Program-made: the position numbers and the translations under genes
Notes under the pieces: model-generated
Database searches by the model: none
Told to the model about the DNA's origin: nothing
Seen by the model: only the letters and a program-made list of their open reading frames with translations
Source of the DNA: Cyanobacteriota bacterium
GTDB taxonomy: Bacteria; Cyanobacteriota; Cyanobacteriia; Leptolyngbyales; Leptolyngbyaceae
Direction: 5' to 3'
Length of the DNA stretch: 8,137 nt
Assembly (NCBI GenBank): GCA_027482985.1
Contig: JAIXVO010000217.1
Span: 1-8,137 of the forward strand
In this document: positions 1 to 7,075 of the stretch, piece after piece
Numbering within the stretch: the stretch's first letter is position 1
How the letters are laid out: each line of letters begins with the position of its first letter

Positions 1-406
1 CACCCGTTGAGTCCGCATCCAGTCTACCGACGGGATGAATGCCCTGCCCCTGTCGCCATGGTTCTGGAAGTAAATCCAAAACGGTGCGCTTAGCGTGGGG
101 ATCATCACAAGTGGAGATCACTCCCAGCGGTTTATTCATCAAGAAGTAGACTCGGTCAGGACGCTGTGCCGAATTTACGACAACCCCATCCACCGTAATG
201 CGATCGCGCTGGGGATCAACTTTCTGCCCCAGTTGGGCCACCGTCCCATTCACCGCGACACGCCCCTCGGCAATCAGTTGTTCCGCATGACGACGAGAGG
301 CGATTCCCCATTGGGAAAGCACCTTTTGCAACCGGTCAGGAGGAGGAGTGGCAGTCAAAGTGGAACAGTTTGAAAGCAGCAAGTCACAGGATTGATCATC
401 CCACAT
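1..406 (-). CDS. RsuA/RluB-family rRNA pseudouridine synthase, N-terminal part (runs off left edge)
   Basis: Family enzymes isomerise a specific uridine to pseudouridine in ribosomal RNA. Reading leftward, the protein has an S4 RNA-binding domain ([20 protein letters not shown], then the EGRVAVNG stretch), a linker, and the start of the catalytic domain (FLMNKPLGV). It reaches the motif GRLDADSTG just before the edge; the Asp of GRLD is the catalytic residue in this family. The rest lies outside the window. The start is undecided. An ATG at 404-406 gives about 16 extra residues unlike the family, while a TTG at 356-358 gives a leader of about 9 residues (TATPPPDRL) that fits better. Neither has a clear Shine-Dalgarno. 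The gene follows sphS on the same strand after only 40 bp, so cotranscription is plausible. RluB versus RsuA cannot be settled from this fragment. Confidence 0.88.
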   Translation of the reverse strand, partial: MWDDQSCDLLLSNCSTLTATPPPDRLQKVLSQWGIASRRHAEQLIAEGRVAVNGTVAQLGQKVDPQRDRITVDGVVVNSAQRPDRVYFLMNKPLGVISTCDDPHAKRTVLDLLPEPWRQGQGIHPVGRLDADSTG

Positions 407-446
407 TAACCAATCTGGCGGTGAAAAAAGTCTCAGCCGCAATGGT

Positions 447-1802
447 TCAGGCGGGGGGCGGCTGATAAGGCAGAAACACCTGTAACCAGGCACCGCCCGT
501 TTCTGGATGATTACTGGCCGTGACCCGCCCCCGATGAGCTTCCACGATCTGCTGCACGATCGCCAAGCCTAACCCGTTGCCACTGTTTAGAGCGGGCAAA
601 GCAGCTGCGGGGGCTTTCAAGAGGTTGGGGTCAGCGGGGTAGCTGGGGTAGATCGCAGTAGAATTGCCAGCCCCTACTGTGCGAGTCCGGGAGGGATCGA
701 CTCGGTAAAATCGCTCAAAGATAAGTGGCAGCGAGTCCTCTGGAAAACCGCAACCCGCATCAATCACTTCCAGATGGACACATTCCATCGCAGCCATTTC
801 TGGATGGGGGCAAAATCCTAACTGCACCCGAATTTTTTGATGGCTGGGACTGTATTTAATACTGTTATCTAACAAATTCAGCACAACCCGGTGCAGTCGG
901 GCTTCATCGACCTGCATCACTACTGCTTGCACGCCCACATAATCCAGTTGAATGCGCTTTTCATGCGCCAGCGGTTCCAAGCTACTCCAGGCAGACTGCA
1001 CCAGTTGCACCAAATCGACAGGTTGGAGATTGAGTCGAGCCTGCGCCTGCGCTTGTAAGTGGTTTAAATCCAACAGATCTTGCACCAGGTTGCCCAGGCG
1101 AATGGTTTCTCGCAGTAACCGTTCCACCCAATCACGGGCGGGTGGCTCCAAGCGCATCTGCAAGGTCTCGGCGACGAGGCGAATGGAGGTGAGGGGGGTT
1201 TTCAGTTCATGGGCGACATCGGAAATCCAGCGATCGCGTTGGCGTTCCAGCAGCATCGTTTCTTCTCGACTTTCCAGGAATACCCCCACGAGTCCTGCCT
1301 GCATGGGGATGCCATGGCCGCGCAGGGGCATCGGTTGATGGCGCGCTAATACGGCAAAATCAGCATCTACGGGATGAAACAGCCATTCATCTTGGCACAG
1401 GGTTTGAGTCTGGCGGGTCTGCTCAATTAGGGCATCCAACTCAAATGAGCGCACCACTTCTAGCAGTAAGCGCGGCTTTTCTAACTGTCCTGCGTCTAAA
1501 TTCAACAGTTGGCAAGCTTTTGCATTACAGAAAATTAATTGGTTTTCTTCATCCACCTGCAAAAACCCAATCGGCGCGACCTGACACAGATATTGCAGCG
1601 CATTTAACTCCTGCCGGAGAGATTGAGTCACTTTTTGCTGATGGGCGATCGCTCGAAACAGGCGTGAGAAACGTGAAAATGGCTGATTCCAGGGCTCCGC
1701 AGTCAGCACCTTGACCTGCCGTAGAAATACGCGTTCTCGGTGGAGCCAGTAACCACAGAAAATGACTAGCCCCGTCAATAATCCCAGGAAAAATAATCCC
1801 AT
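447..1802 (-). CDS. sphS: SphS-type (PhoR-like) sensor histidine kinase
   Basis: This is a membrane-associated sensor kinase; in cyanobacteria SphS senses phosphate status and phosphorylates SphR. The 451-residue protein has one N-terminal hydrophobic segment (about 1-20, [20 protein letters not shown]) and a PAS-like region (about 65-175, [18 protein letters not shown]). The H-box is [11 protein letters not shown] with phosphoacceptor His198. The N-box is [12 protein letters not shown] with Asn309/Asn313, the G1 box is DAGCG (348-352), the F-box is IFERFYR (361-367) and the G2 box is GNGLGLA (408-414). One TM segment plus PAS plus kinase matches known SphS architecture. About 30 extra residues, rich in Ala and Pro, lie in the ATP lid between the F-box and G2 (about 376-406). 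The adjacent sphR supports the assignment. No convincing Shine-Dalgarno precedes the ATG; a strong hairpin ends 10 nt upstream. The phosphate role is inferred from family and context. Confidence 0.85.
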   Translation of the reverse strand: MGLFFLGLLTGLVIFCGYWLHRERVFLRQVKVLTAEPWNQPFSRFSRLFRAIAHQQKVTQSLRQELNALQYLCQVAPIGFLQVDEENQLIFCNAKACQLLNLDAGQLEKPRLLLEVVRSFELDALIEQTRQTQTLCQDEWLFHPVDADFAVLARHQPMPLRGHGIPMQAGLVGVFLESREETMLLERQRDRWISDVAHELKTPLTSIRLVAETLQMRLEPPARDWVERLLRETIRLGNLVQDLLDLNHLQAQAQARLNLQPVDLVQLVQSAWSSLEPLAHEKRIQLDYVGVQAVVMQVDEARLHRVVLNLLDNSIKYSPSHQKIRVQLGFCPHPEMAAMECVHLEVIDAGCGFPEDSLPLIFERFYRVDPSRTRTVGAGNSTAIYPSYPADPNLLKAPAAALPALNSGNGLGLAIVQQIVEAHRGRVTASNHPETGGAWLQVFLPYQPPPA

Positions 1803-1812
1803 CTTGGCAGTA

Positions 1813-1860
1813 CGCGTACCTTGTAAGCAGCAAACCGAATTTCTGCTTACAAGGTACGCG
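1813..1860 (-). repeat. 18-bp perfect inverted repeat between sphR and sphS
   Basis: The arms 1813-1830 (CGCGTACCTTGTAAGCAG) and 1843-1860 are exact reverse complements separated by 12 nt. In the sphS-sense RNA the loop is AAAUUCGGUUUG, which could add three more pairs around a UUCGG turn. No U-run follows, so it is not a canonical intrinsic terminator. It ends 10 nt before the sphS ATG, so it covers the upstream edge of the ribosome-binding region. It could be an RNA processing or stability element, a translational control hairpin, or a copy of a dispersed palindrome. The structure is certain; its function is unknown. Confidence 0.9.
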
Positions 1861-1886
1861 ATCGTGAGTAGAAAACCAATAAATTC

Positions 1887-2642
1887 TTAGCCAAAGCGGT
1901 AACCAAATCCCCGCACCGTGACCAGATACTCAGGATTGCTGGGATCCACTTCTAATTTTTCTCGCAACCAGCGAATATGCACATCCACCGTCTTACTATC
2001 GCCGATGAAATCTGGTCCCCAAACCCGCTCTAGTAGCTGCTCCCGCGACCAGACGCGACGAGGATAGCTCATAAACAGTTCCAGGATTTTAAACTCTTTT
2101 GGTGAAAAGTTGACTTCTTCCCCGCGCACCAGCACTCGGCATTCCTGAGGAAACAGCGTGATGTCTTGAAACTTCAGAAGCGGCTGCTCTGGCTCCAACT
2201 CAAACTGGTAGTGCCGCCGCAACAGCGCTCGACACCGCGCCACCAGTTCACGCATGCCAAAAGGCTTGGTCAGGTAGTCATCCGCGCCAACTTCGAGACC
2301 CACGACGCGATCGGTTTCGCTCCCCTTAGCACTCAACATCAGAATGGGCACATTATTGCCTTCTCGCCGGATAATTCGACACAGATCGAGGCCATTCACG
2401 AATGGCAACATGAGATCCAAAATCACCACATCAAACCCTCGTGGCTCGCCCTTGCTAGCCCCACCAAGTGGCGCTTTAACCGTTCGATAATCAGCAGGCG
2501 CATCTTCCCCCAACTGATGCATCAAATCGAGCGCCAGACGACCATCTTCCGCCGTCACCACCTCGAAGCCTTCTTCCGCTAAGGCCAGGGAAATAGTTTC
2601 ACGAATCAATTCTTCGTCTTCAACGACCAGAATGCGACCCAT
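1887..2642 (-). CDS. sphR: SphR-type (PhoB/OmpR family) response regulator
   Basis: This is a DNA-binding response regulator, the probable partner of the SphS kinase next to it and, by family, an activator of phosphate-starvation genes. The 251-residue protein has a receiver domain (1 to about 125) with acidic residues E8/D9, phosphoacceptor Asp76 in VVILDLMLP, Ser104 and Lys126 (LTKPFG). A winged-helix domain (about 146-251) follows, with PKEFKILELF, SREQLLERVWG, recognition helix KTVDVHIRWLREKLE and the C-terminal VRGFGYRFG wing. The start chosen is the ATG at 2640-2642: it begins directly with the family-typical MGRILVVEDE and is preceded by GAAAGGA at 6-nt spacing. An in-frame start at 2723 would add 27 unrelated residues. 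Asp76 lies about 22 residues later than the equivalent Asp54 of E. coli PhoB, which reveals an insertion at about residues 43-68. SphR rather than another OmpR-type regulator is inferred from the neighbouring kinase. Confidence 0.85.
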   Translation of the reverse strand: MGRILVVEDEELIRETISLALAEEGFEVVTAEDGRLALDLMHQLGEDAPADYRTVKAPLGGASKGEPRGFDVVILDLMLPFVNGLDLCRIIRREGNNVPILMLSAKGSETDRVVGLEVGADDYLTKPFGMRELVARCRALLRRHYQFELEPEQPLLKFQDITLFPQECRVLVRGEEVNFSPKEFKILELFMSYPRRVWSREQLLERVWGPDFIGDSKTVDVHIRWLREKLEVDPSNPEYLVTVRGFGYRFG

Positions 2643-2648
2643 GCGCAA

Positions 2649-2655
2649 TCCTTTC
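2649..2655 (-). promoter_or_regulatory. Ribosome binding site deciding the sphR start
   Basis: GAAAGGA on the minus strand sits 6 nt before the ATG at 2642. It supports this start over the upstream in-frame start at 2723, which lies outside the conserved receiver domain. Confidence 0.75.
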
Positions 2656-2723
2656 GGAGTTTTTGTCTGCTCTGGTGCAAGTGTAAACGGCATAAAGAAA
2701 TAGGCTCTTACTTGTCCAGGCAC

Positions 2724-2732
2724 ATTCTAGCA
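2724..2732 (-). promoter_or_regulatory. Possible extended -10 element for sphR
   Basis: TGCTAGAAT on the minus strand fits an extended -10 (TGnTANAAT). It lies about 80 nt upstream of the sphR start, in the 161-bp gap after zipN. I see no good -35 at 16-18 bp spacing, and no tandem Pho-box octamers. The call is weak. Confidence 0.3.
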
Positions 2733-2803
2733 TCTGGCCTGAACACCGGAGGATTGAGTCCCTTTTATTTTCACTTTTTCTGCTGCCGGATAGATGTTCA
2801 GCG

Positions 2804-5284
2804 CTACTGGAGTTGCCAATCCTGAATCCGCCATTTACCATCTTTCCGAATTAAGTTGTACTGCACCCGTAGTTGTTCCGACTGAGGTGCGCCTGCCGTT
2901 TTCCCATCGCGGAAAGTTTCGGTGGTTTCCGTCACATTCGCTAAAATCCGAGCTTGATCGGCGATCGCGCCGGAACTAGGGCTAGCAGTGGGCGTGGCAC
3001 CCGGTGCGGGGGGCGCGAGACTGGCTGCCCCCGTCAGCAGGGGCGCAGGGGGGCTGGCAGTGGTAGTGGGATTGGCGGTGGCATCAGCGGTGGGTGCGAT
3101 CGCTGGGTCTGCTGGCGATGCCGCTGGGCTAGCCGCAGGACTGACTGCTGGCTGGCTGGAAATGACTTGCCCCGTGGCAGAAGCGACTAACTCCACAGAT
3201 TCAACCGTCACTTCATGCTTGTAGGTGCGATACCAGCCATCCCGTTTGGCTTCATCCGCAGCACTCCGCCATTCTGCCAACTTCGGATCGGCCAAAATTT
3301 GATCCAGCGCGGCCACATCATGGGTTGATCCCATCGCTTTAGATTTGGCATTCAACCAGGTTTCAAGCAATTGTTTGGCAGTCGCTTGGTCGATTGTTGC
3401 TGTCGTCGTCGGGTCGGTGGGCGTTTCTGCCAGTTCTAGTAGGGGTTTATCGAGTTGGATCAGCAGCGGCTCATTATTCACAGCGGTTTGGGCTGAGGGT
3501 TGTAAAGCCCGGATCAGCCAGGCGGCTAGAGCACCCAGCAGAATAATGCCCAACAGTGCTCCGGCCGGGAGGAGCCACCCCGGTGGGCGGGAATGGGAGC
3601 GCGTGCGGTGGGGGCGATCGCCCAGCTTGCGAGCAGGCATAACAGTTGAGCTATCTCCAGGTTGCAAGAGTTCGTTACGACGAGATCCCGGCGGCCGGGG
3701 GGGAGTTGAACCAGGCACAGTCTCCGGCTCATCCGGACTGACTCGCTCCGCTGTGGAGACGGTGCCACTGAAAGGGCGATCGCCCTCCAGCGTAGTAGTG
3801 CCCGTGCGAGAAGCAATTCTGGCGCGGGCGGCGGCGATCAAGGTGTCGTGATCCATTGACCCAGCTCCATTGTGATAAGACTTACTGGCACTTCCGACCA
3901 GTTGCAAGTTTTCCTGGTTGGCCGGAGCCACGACAGCAAGCGGCTGGACTGGCGATTCGGTAAGGGTTCGCAACCCCACTTTGGCCGCGGCGATCGCCCC
4001 CGCGGAAGCCGCGGCCTCAGTAGGGAGGGTTTCGAGATAATGCTGCACCTGGCGATCGGCAAAATATTCTTTCAACGAAATCCGGCAGTGCGCCAGATCC
4101 CGAAAGTGGGGAAACACTTCGTCATGGAACCAGCGCTCGGTATACAGACATAACCCCGGTAACAGATCGGGGGAGCTTTGGGAGTGTTGCCGAATAAAGC
4201 TAATGGATTCCTGTTCGCGACTTTGATCTAAGGCTTGACTGGCAGCTTCGGTTTGGCCCAACAGTAAAGAACAAATTGCTTGTTCCAGGTGGACATCCTG
4301 CCGATTGTTGAGCACCGCCAGGTATTGCTTTGATTGATAAATGAGTTCTGGCTGGCGATCGGCAAAACCCCGTGCTAGCAAAGCGTAGACCGCTAAATAG
4401 GTGGCAACGGCAGAAGGGCGGCTGGCTTCCTGTTCAAATAAATACTGTTGTTCGGCGGCGGTCAGATAACTCCGGAGTTGCTGCATGAATTTGAGAAAAT
4501 CATCCACACTCAGCCCCGATTGATCGTTCTCGCTGCCATCAATGCCACCCCGCTCCCGCAACATTTCCTGGAGCAACCGCATGCCAGTTTGCCGCTCATT
4601 CACATAGTCTTCCGGTGCTGCTAGCAGTTCTAAGATGCGATAAGGCCGCAGCCGATAGAGGTCGGCTTGAATTTCGCCGCGCACATTTAAAAATAAACCT
4701 TCCCGTAAGAGTAATTGTTCGCCTGTTTCCAGAGCTTCGGCAGCATTCTCGTACTGCCCCTGTTGCCACTGTTCACGCCCCAATTCCAGGCACGCTAGCG
4801 CCACGGTCAGCACAATATCGGAAAACACGATCGCCGGATCGCCATATTGATAGTCTTGCAGGCTAGCACTGCCCCCAGTCAGGAAGGGCCGACCCAATTT
4901 CAATACCAGTTCATATTCGCCCAACTCCTGCAAAATCAGCAGCGCTCCAATGAACTGATCTTCTTCAATTTCAATGCTGGGAGTATGGGGATCAATCAAA
5001 CCGGGATCGGCGATCGCCGCGACTGGCTCCAGATCTGCTGGCGGTTCTGATCCCAGATCATAGGTTTTGGCGAGAAAGCCCACATCATAGCGTTGCCGTT
5101 GGTCGAGGTGGGCAAGAACGGTGTGAGCTTGATCCAGCAGTTGCTTGCGAGCCGCAATCGCCGCATCCGAATATTCGCGGCGGGGAAGCTGCAAGGTGCG
5201 ATCGCGATGGGCCTGTCGCAACTGGTCATTCGTTGCCTGAATCGGTAACCCCAAAATTCGGTAATAGTCAAGCGGAATACGCAC
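2804..5284 (-). CDS. zipN: ZipN/Ftn2 (ARC6-like) cell-division protein
   Basis: This is the cyanobacterial homologue of plant ARC6, an inner-membrane protein that anchors the FtsZ ring and recruits other division proteins. Order of parts: an N-terminal J-like domain (about 1-70, RIPLDYYRILGLPIQAT to QRQRYDV); a long helical middle region (about 75-400); a disordered polar stretch rich in Pro, Ser and Arg (to about 565); one transmembrane helix (about 567-591, LLPAGALLGIILLGALAAWL); and a C-terminal IMS domain (about 625-826, AKQLLETWLNAKSKA ending in GKWRIQDWQLQ). No HPD tripeptide is visible in the J-like domain. A Pro/Ala/Thr/Ser-rich stretch of about 70 residues (about 705-775) splits the IMS domain. 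The start chosen is GTG at 5282-5284, preceded by GGGGAAG, because homologues begin at RIPLDYY; a TTG at 5297-5299 would add five residues. A good promoter lies just upstream. Confidence 0.93.
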   Translation of the reverse strand: MRIPLDYYRILGLPIQATNDQLRQAHRDRTLQLPRREYSDAAIAARKQLLDQAHTVLAHLDQRQRYDVGFLAKTYDLGSEPPADLEPVAAIADPGLIDPHTPSIEIEEDQFIGALLILQELGEYELVLKLGRPFLTGGSASLQDYQYGDPAIVFSDIVLTVALACLELGREQWQQGQYENAAEALETGEQLLLREGLFLNVRGEIQADLYRLRPYRILELLAAPEDYVNERQTGMRLLQEMLRERGGIDGSENDQSGLSVDDFLKFMQQLRSYLTAAEQQYLFEQEASRPSAVATYLAVYALLARGFADRQPELIYQSKQYLAVLNNRQDVHLEQAICSLLLGQTEAASQALDQSREQESISFIRQHSQSSPDLLPGLCLYTERWFHDEVFPHFRDLAHCRISLKEYFADRQVQHYLETLPTEAAASAGAIAAAKVGLRTLTESPVQPLAVVAPANQENLQLVGSASKSYHNGAGSMDHDTLIAAARARIASRTGTTTLEGDRPFSGTVSTAERVSPDEPETVPGSTPPRPPGSRRNELLQPGDSSTVMPARKLGDRPHRTRSHSRPPGWLLPAGALLGIILLGALAAWLIRALQPSAQTAVNNEPLLIQLDKPLLELAETPTDPTTTATIDQATAKQLLETWLNAKSKAMGSTHDVAALDQILADPKLAEWRSAADEAKRDGWYRTYKHEVTVESVELVASATGQVISSQPAVSPAASPAASPADPAIAPTADATANPTTTASPPAPLLTGAASLAPPAPGATPTASPSSGAIADQARILANVTETTETFRDGKTAGAPQSEQLRVQYNLIRKDGKWRIQDWQLQ

Positions 5285-5290
5285 GGTACA

Positions 5291-5297
5291 CTTCCCC
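5291..5297 (-). promoter_or_regulatory. Ribosome binding site deciding the zipN GTG start
   Basis: GGGGAAG on the minus strand lies 6 nt before GTG 5284. This purine-rich block would overlap the alternative TTG start at 5299, so it favours the GTG. Confidence 0.6.
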
Positions 5298-5316
5298 AAC
5301 GGTAAGCAGTAAGGTT

Positions 5317-5331
5317 ACGCTATAGTAGCGT
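5317..5331. promoter_or_regulatory. 15-bp palindrome overlapping the zipN -10
   Basis: ACGCTA-TAG-TAGCGT is a perfect hyphenated palindrome whose right half and centre contain the proposed zipN -10 hexamer. Its position would suit a repressor site, but no known regulator motif is recognised and a chance match is possible. Confidence 0.4.
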
Positions 5332-5349
5332 CTCATCCCAGTCTGTCAA
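5322..5349 (-). promoter_or_regulatory. Sigma70-type promoter for zipN
   Basis: On the minus strand, TTGACA (5344-5349) and TACTAT (5322-5327) are separated by 16 bp. A start site near 5314 would give a leader of about 30 nt that contains the GGGGAAG ribosome-binding site. The -35 is a perfect consensus match. It is the best promoter in the window. Confidence 0.65.
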
Positions 5350-5390
5350 GCACCGATGTGCCGATCTCGTTGTTTAATAGAATATTGATT

Positions 5391-5403
5391 CAACAGTCTG
5401 TTG
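5391..5403. promoter_or_regulatory. 13-bp palindrome upstream of pdhA
   Basis: CAACAG-T-CTGTTG is a perfect palindrome centred about 106 bp upstream of the pdhA ATG, in the divergent zipN/pdhA region. A partial echo (CAGTCTGT) occurs at about 5339-5346. I could not place a confident pdhA promoter in this region, although TAGAAT at 5378-5383 is -10-like without a matching -35. Operator function is inference. Confidence 0.35.
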
Positions 5404-5502
5404 TCTGACAGTGTGGAAGTTTACACCCAGGATAAGCAAAAACATCCCGTCAGCAACATAACTTCTAGGAAAAATTTGCAGCGTCTAGGTTAGGGCAAGT
5501 CA

Positions 5503-6534
5503 ATGGTTCAAGAGAGAACAGTCCCAGTGTTTCAAGCGGCTACTGCCAGCATTTCCAAAGCGGAAGGGCTGTTGCTCTATGAGGACATGGTATTAGGTCG
5601 ATTTTTTGAAGACAAGTGCGCCGAGATGTACTATCGCGGCAAAATGTTTGGCTTCGTGCATCTGTATAACGGGCAGGAAGCCGTTTCCACGGGTGTGATT
5701 CAAGCGATGCGACCGGGGGAAGATTTTGTCTGTAGCACTTACCGCGATCACGTCCATGCCCTCAGTGCCGGAGTGCCCGCCCGCAACGTGATGGCCGAGC
5801 TGTTTGGGAAAGCCACGGGCTGTAGCCAGGGGCGGGGTGGCTCGATGCACCTGTTTTCGGCAGAACACCGCTTGCTGGGTGGTTTTGCCTTCATTGGCGA
5901 GGGGATTCCCGTGGCGACGGGCGCAGCCTTCCAGAGCAAGTATCGCCGGGAAGTCTTAGGCGATGAATCGGCTGATCAGGTGACGGCGGCTTTCTTTGGC
6001 GATGGCACGACCAACAATGGGCAGTTTTTTGAATGTTTGAATATGGCGGCGCTCTGGAAACTGCCGATTCTGTTTGTGGTGGAAAACAATAAGTGGGCGA
6101 TCGGGATGGCTCACGAACGCGCCACCTCTCAACCAGAGATTTACCAAAAAGCCAGCGTGTTTGGGATGCCGGGAGTCGAAGTCGATGGCATGGATGTCTT
6201 AGCGGTGCGAGCCGTGGCGCAGGAAGCTGTGGCGCGGGCCAGAGCTGGAGAAGGGCCAACCTTGATCGAATGTTTGACCTATCGCTTCCGGGGGCACTCC
6301 CTGGCCGACCCAGACGAGCTGCGATCGAAGGCTGAAAAAGATTACTGGTTCTCCCGCGATCCAATCAAAAAGCTGGCAGGCTATCTGGTTGAGCAAGCGT
6401 TAGCAACGCAGGAAGAACTCAAGGGCATTGAGAAAAAGATTCAAGCGGTAGTGGACGAAGCCATCCAGTACGCTCTGGAAAGTCCAGATCCCGATCCGAG
6501 TGAGTTATACAAGTACGTGTTCGCTGAAGACTAA
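5503..6534 (+). CDS. pdhA: Pyruvate dehydrogenase E1 component, alpha subunit
   Basis: This is the alpha subunit of the thiamine-diphosphate E1 heterotetramer that decarboxylates pyruvate and passes the acetyl group to the lipoyl domain of E2, making acetyl-CoA for lipid synthesis and the TCA pathway. The 343-residue protein is full length for the family. Visible features are [11 protein letters not shown] (54-64), YRDH (80-83), GRGGSMH (110-116), the ThDP/Mg motif GDGTTNNG (166-173) ending in ENN (194-196), and the loop [11 protein letters not shown] (260-270), whose Ser corresponds to the regulatory serine of mitochondrial E1 alpha. The ATG at 5503 has a weak AGGG 7 nt upstream. The gene diverges from zipN. 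No E1 beta or E2 gene is adjacent here, which is normal for cyanobacteria, where pdh genes are dispersed. It ends 5 nt before a long hairpin. Confidence 0.96.
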   Translation: MVQERTVPVFQAATASISKAEGLLLYEDMVLGRFFEDKCAEMYYRGKMFGFVHLYNGQEAVSTGVIQAMRPGEDFVCSTYRDHVHALSAGVPARNVMAELFGKATGCSQGRGGSMHLFSAEHRLLGGFAFIGEGIPVATGAAFQSKYRREVLGDESADQVTAAFFGDGTTNNGQFFECLNMAALWKLPILFVVENNKWAIGMAHERATSQPEIYQKASVFGMPGVEVDGMDVLAVRAVAQEAVARARAGEGPTLIECLTYRFRGHSLADPDELRSKAEKDYWFSRDPIKKLAGYLVEQALATQEELKGIEKKIQAVVDEAIQYALESPDPDPSELYKYVFAED

Positions 6535-6538
6535 GACT

Positions 6539-6583
6539 GTAGTCAGAAGTCAGGATGATAGGAAAGTTCTGACTTCTGACTGC
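6539..6583 (+). repeat. Long hairpin just after pdhA, built from an AGTCAGA heptamer
   Basis: AGTCAGAAGTCAG (6541-6553) is perfectly complementary to 6569-6581. Wobble-tolerant pairing extends the stem outward by 2 and inward by 3 pairs, leaving a loop of about 9 nt. It starts 5 nt after the pdhA TAA, so it probably shapes the pdhA 3' end. It is followed by CCCAAAAAC rather than a T-run, so it is not a textbook terminator. Each arm is a near-double heptamer, as in short tandem repeats of cyanobacteria, and may be a dispersed copy. Confidence 0.75.
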
Positions 6584-6727
6584 CCAAAAACAAATGCTGA
6601 ATAAAACCTGAAACTGCTAAAGTAACAAAATGTACTATCAGGTCGCTGGTCATTCTCCAGAAGCCTAGTGCGCCAGGGTTCTTCGACGACCTTAATCGAG
6701 TTTTTTGATGTTGGCGATCGCGATTCG

Positions 6728-6741
6728 TTCTCAAGTGAGAA
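6728..6741. promoter_or_regulatory. 14-bp palindrome TTCTCA-AG-TGAGAA
   Basis: This is a perfect inverted repeat with a 2-nt centre, directly after the HIP1 octamer and about 335 bp upstream of rbp. It could be an operator or the start of a leader hairpin; no known motif is recognised. Confidence 0.35.
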
Positions 6742-7061
6742 ATTTCCCGTTTTTCGGTCAGTCTCCTACCACCCGTGATACCTTAGTGAATGGCGTGCTC
6801 ACTTCAACCTCAGAACGCTGGAGTGACTCCCAGAATTCCACTTGGTGGGCAACCACTGCTGCCCTTAACAACATTAGTTTCACAGTCTACTCTGGTTACT
6901 TGCCGCAGGGTATTGCACTCAATAACTGCTATGCCGCTATGTTTACACCTATACAAATGGCGATCGGGTGGCATGGAAAGCAGCACAAACTTGATTCCTG
7001 CCTGGGTCAATCGATGTCACATCACGACACGTTTAACAAGTTTTTCATTTAATCCATGTCT

Positions 7062-7066
7062 GGAGG
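7062..7066 (+). promoter_or_regulatory. Shine-Dalgarno of rbp
   Basis: GGAGG is followed by a 9-nt spacer and ATG 7076. It is the clearest ribosome-binding site in the window and fixes the rbp start. Confidence 0.8.
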
Positions 7067-7075
7067 TATCGTTCC

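Larger units (their letters stand above)
6584..7075 (+). other. Gene-poor stretch between pdhA and rbp, probable long rbp leader
   Basis: I see no convincing gene in these 492 bp on either strand. Small open frames here (such as 6705-7052) lack a ribosome-binding site and recognisable domains, and one overlaps rbp. Contents are one HIP1 octamer (6714-6721), a 14-bp palindrome (6728-6741), a small GGGCA/TGCCC inverted repeat near 6848-6865, and a strong GGAGG just before rbp. A weak promoter-like pair (TTGCAC 6913, TATGTT 6938, 19-bp spacer) is not reliable. Known cyanobacterial rbp genes can carry long regulatory 5' leaders, so part of this stretch may be transcribed. Confidence 0.5.

Noticed and set aside
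1549..1833. Small minus-strand frame beginning inside the sphR-sphS hairpin
   Set aside because: It overlaps sphS in another frame and begins inside the palindrome; it is a shadow of sphS.
2643..2803. Pho box upstream of sphR
   Set aside because: No tandem YTTAAYYW octamers are present, so autoregulation by SphR cannot be supported from sequence.
2988..3851. Long plus-strand frames opposite zipN (2988-3224, 3345-3851)
   Set aside because: They are antisense shadows of GC-rich zipN codons. Their Gly/Ala/Ser-rich composition simply mirrors the Pro/Ala-rich linker.
5302..5318. NtcA-like GTA...TAC site upstream of zipN
   Set aside because: The half sites are separated by 11 nt, not the 8 nt required for NtcA.
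6541..6590. Classical intrinsic terminator of pdhA
   Set aside because: The stem is strong but A/C-rich sequence follows it, with no T-run in the transcript sense.
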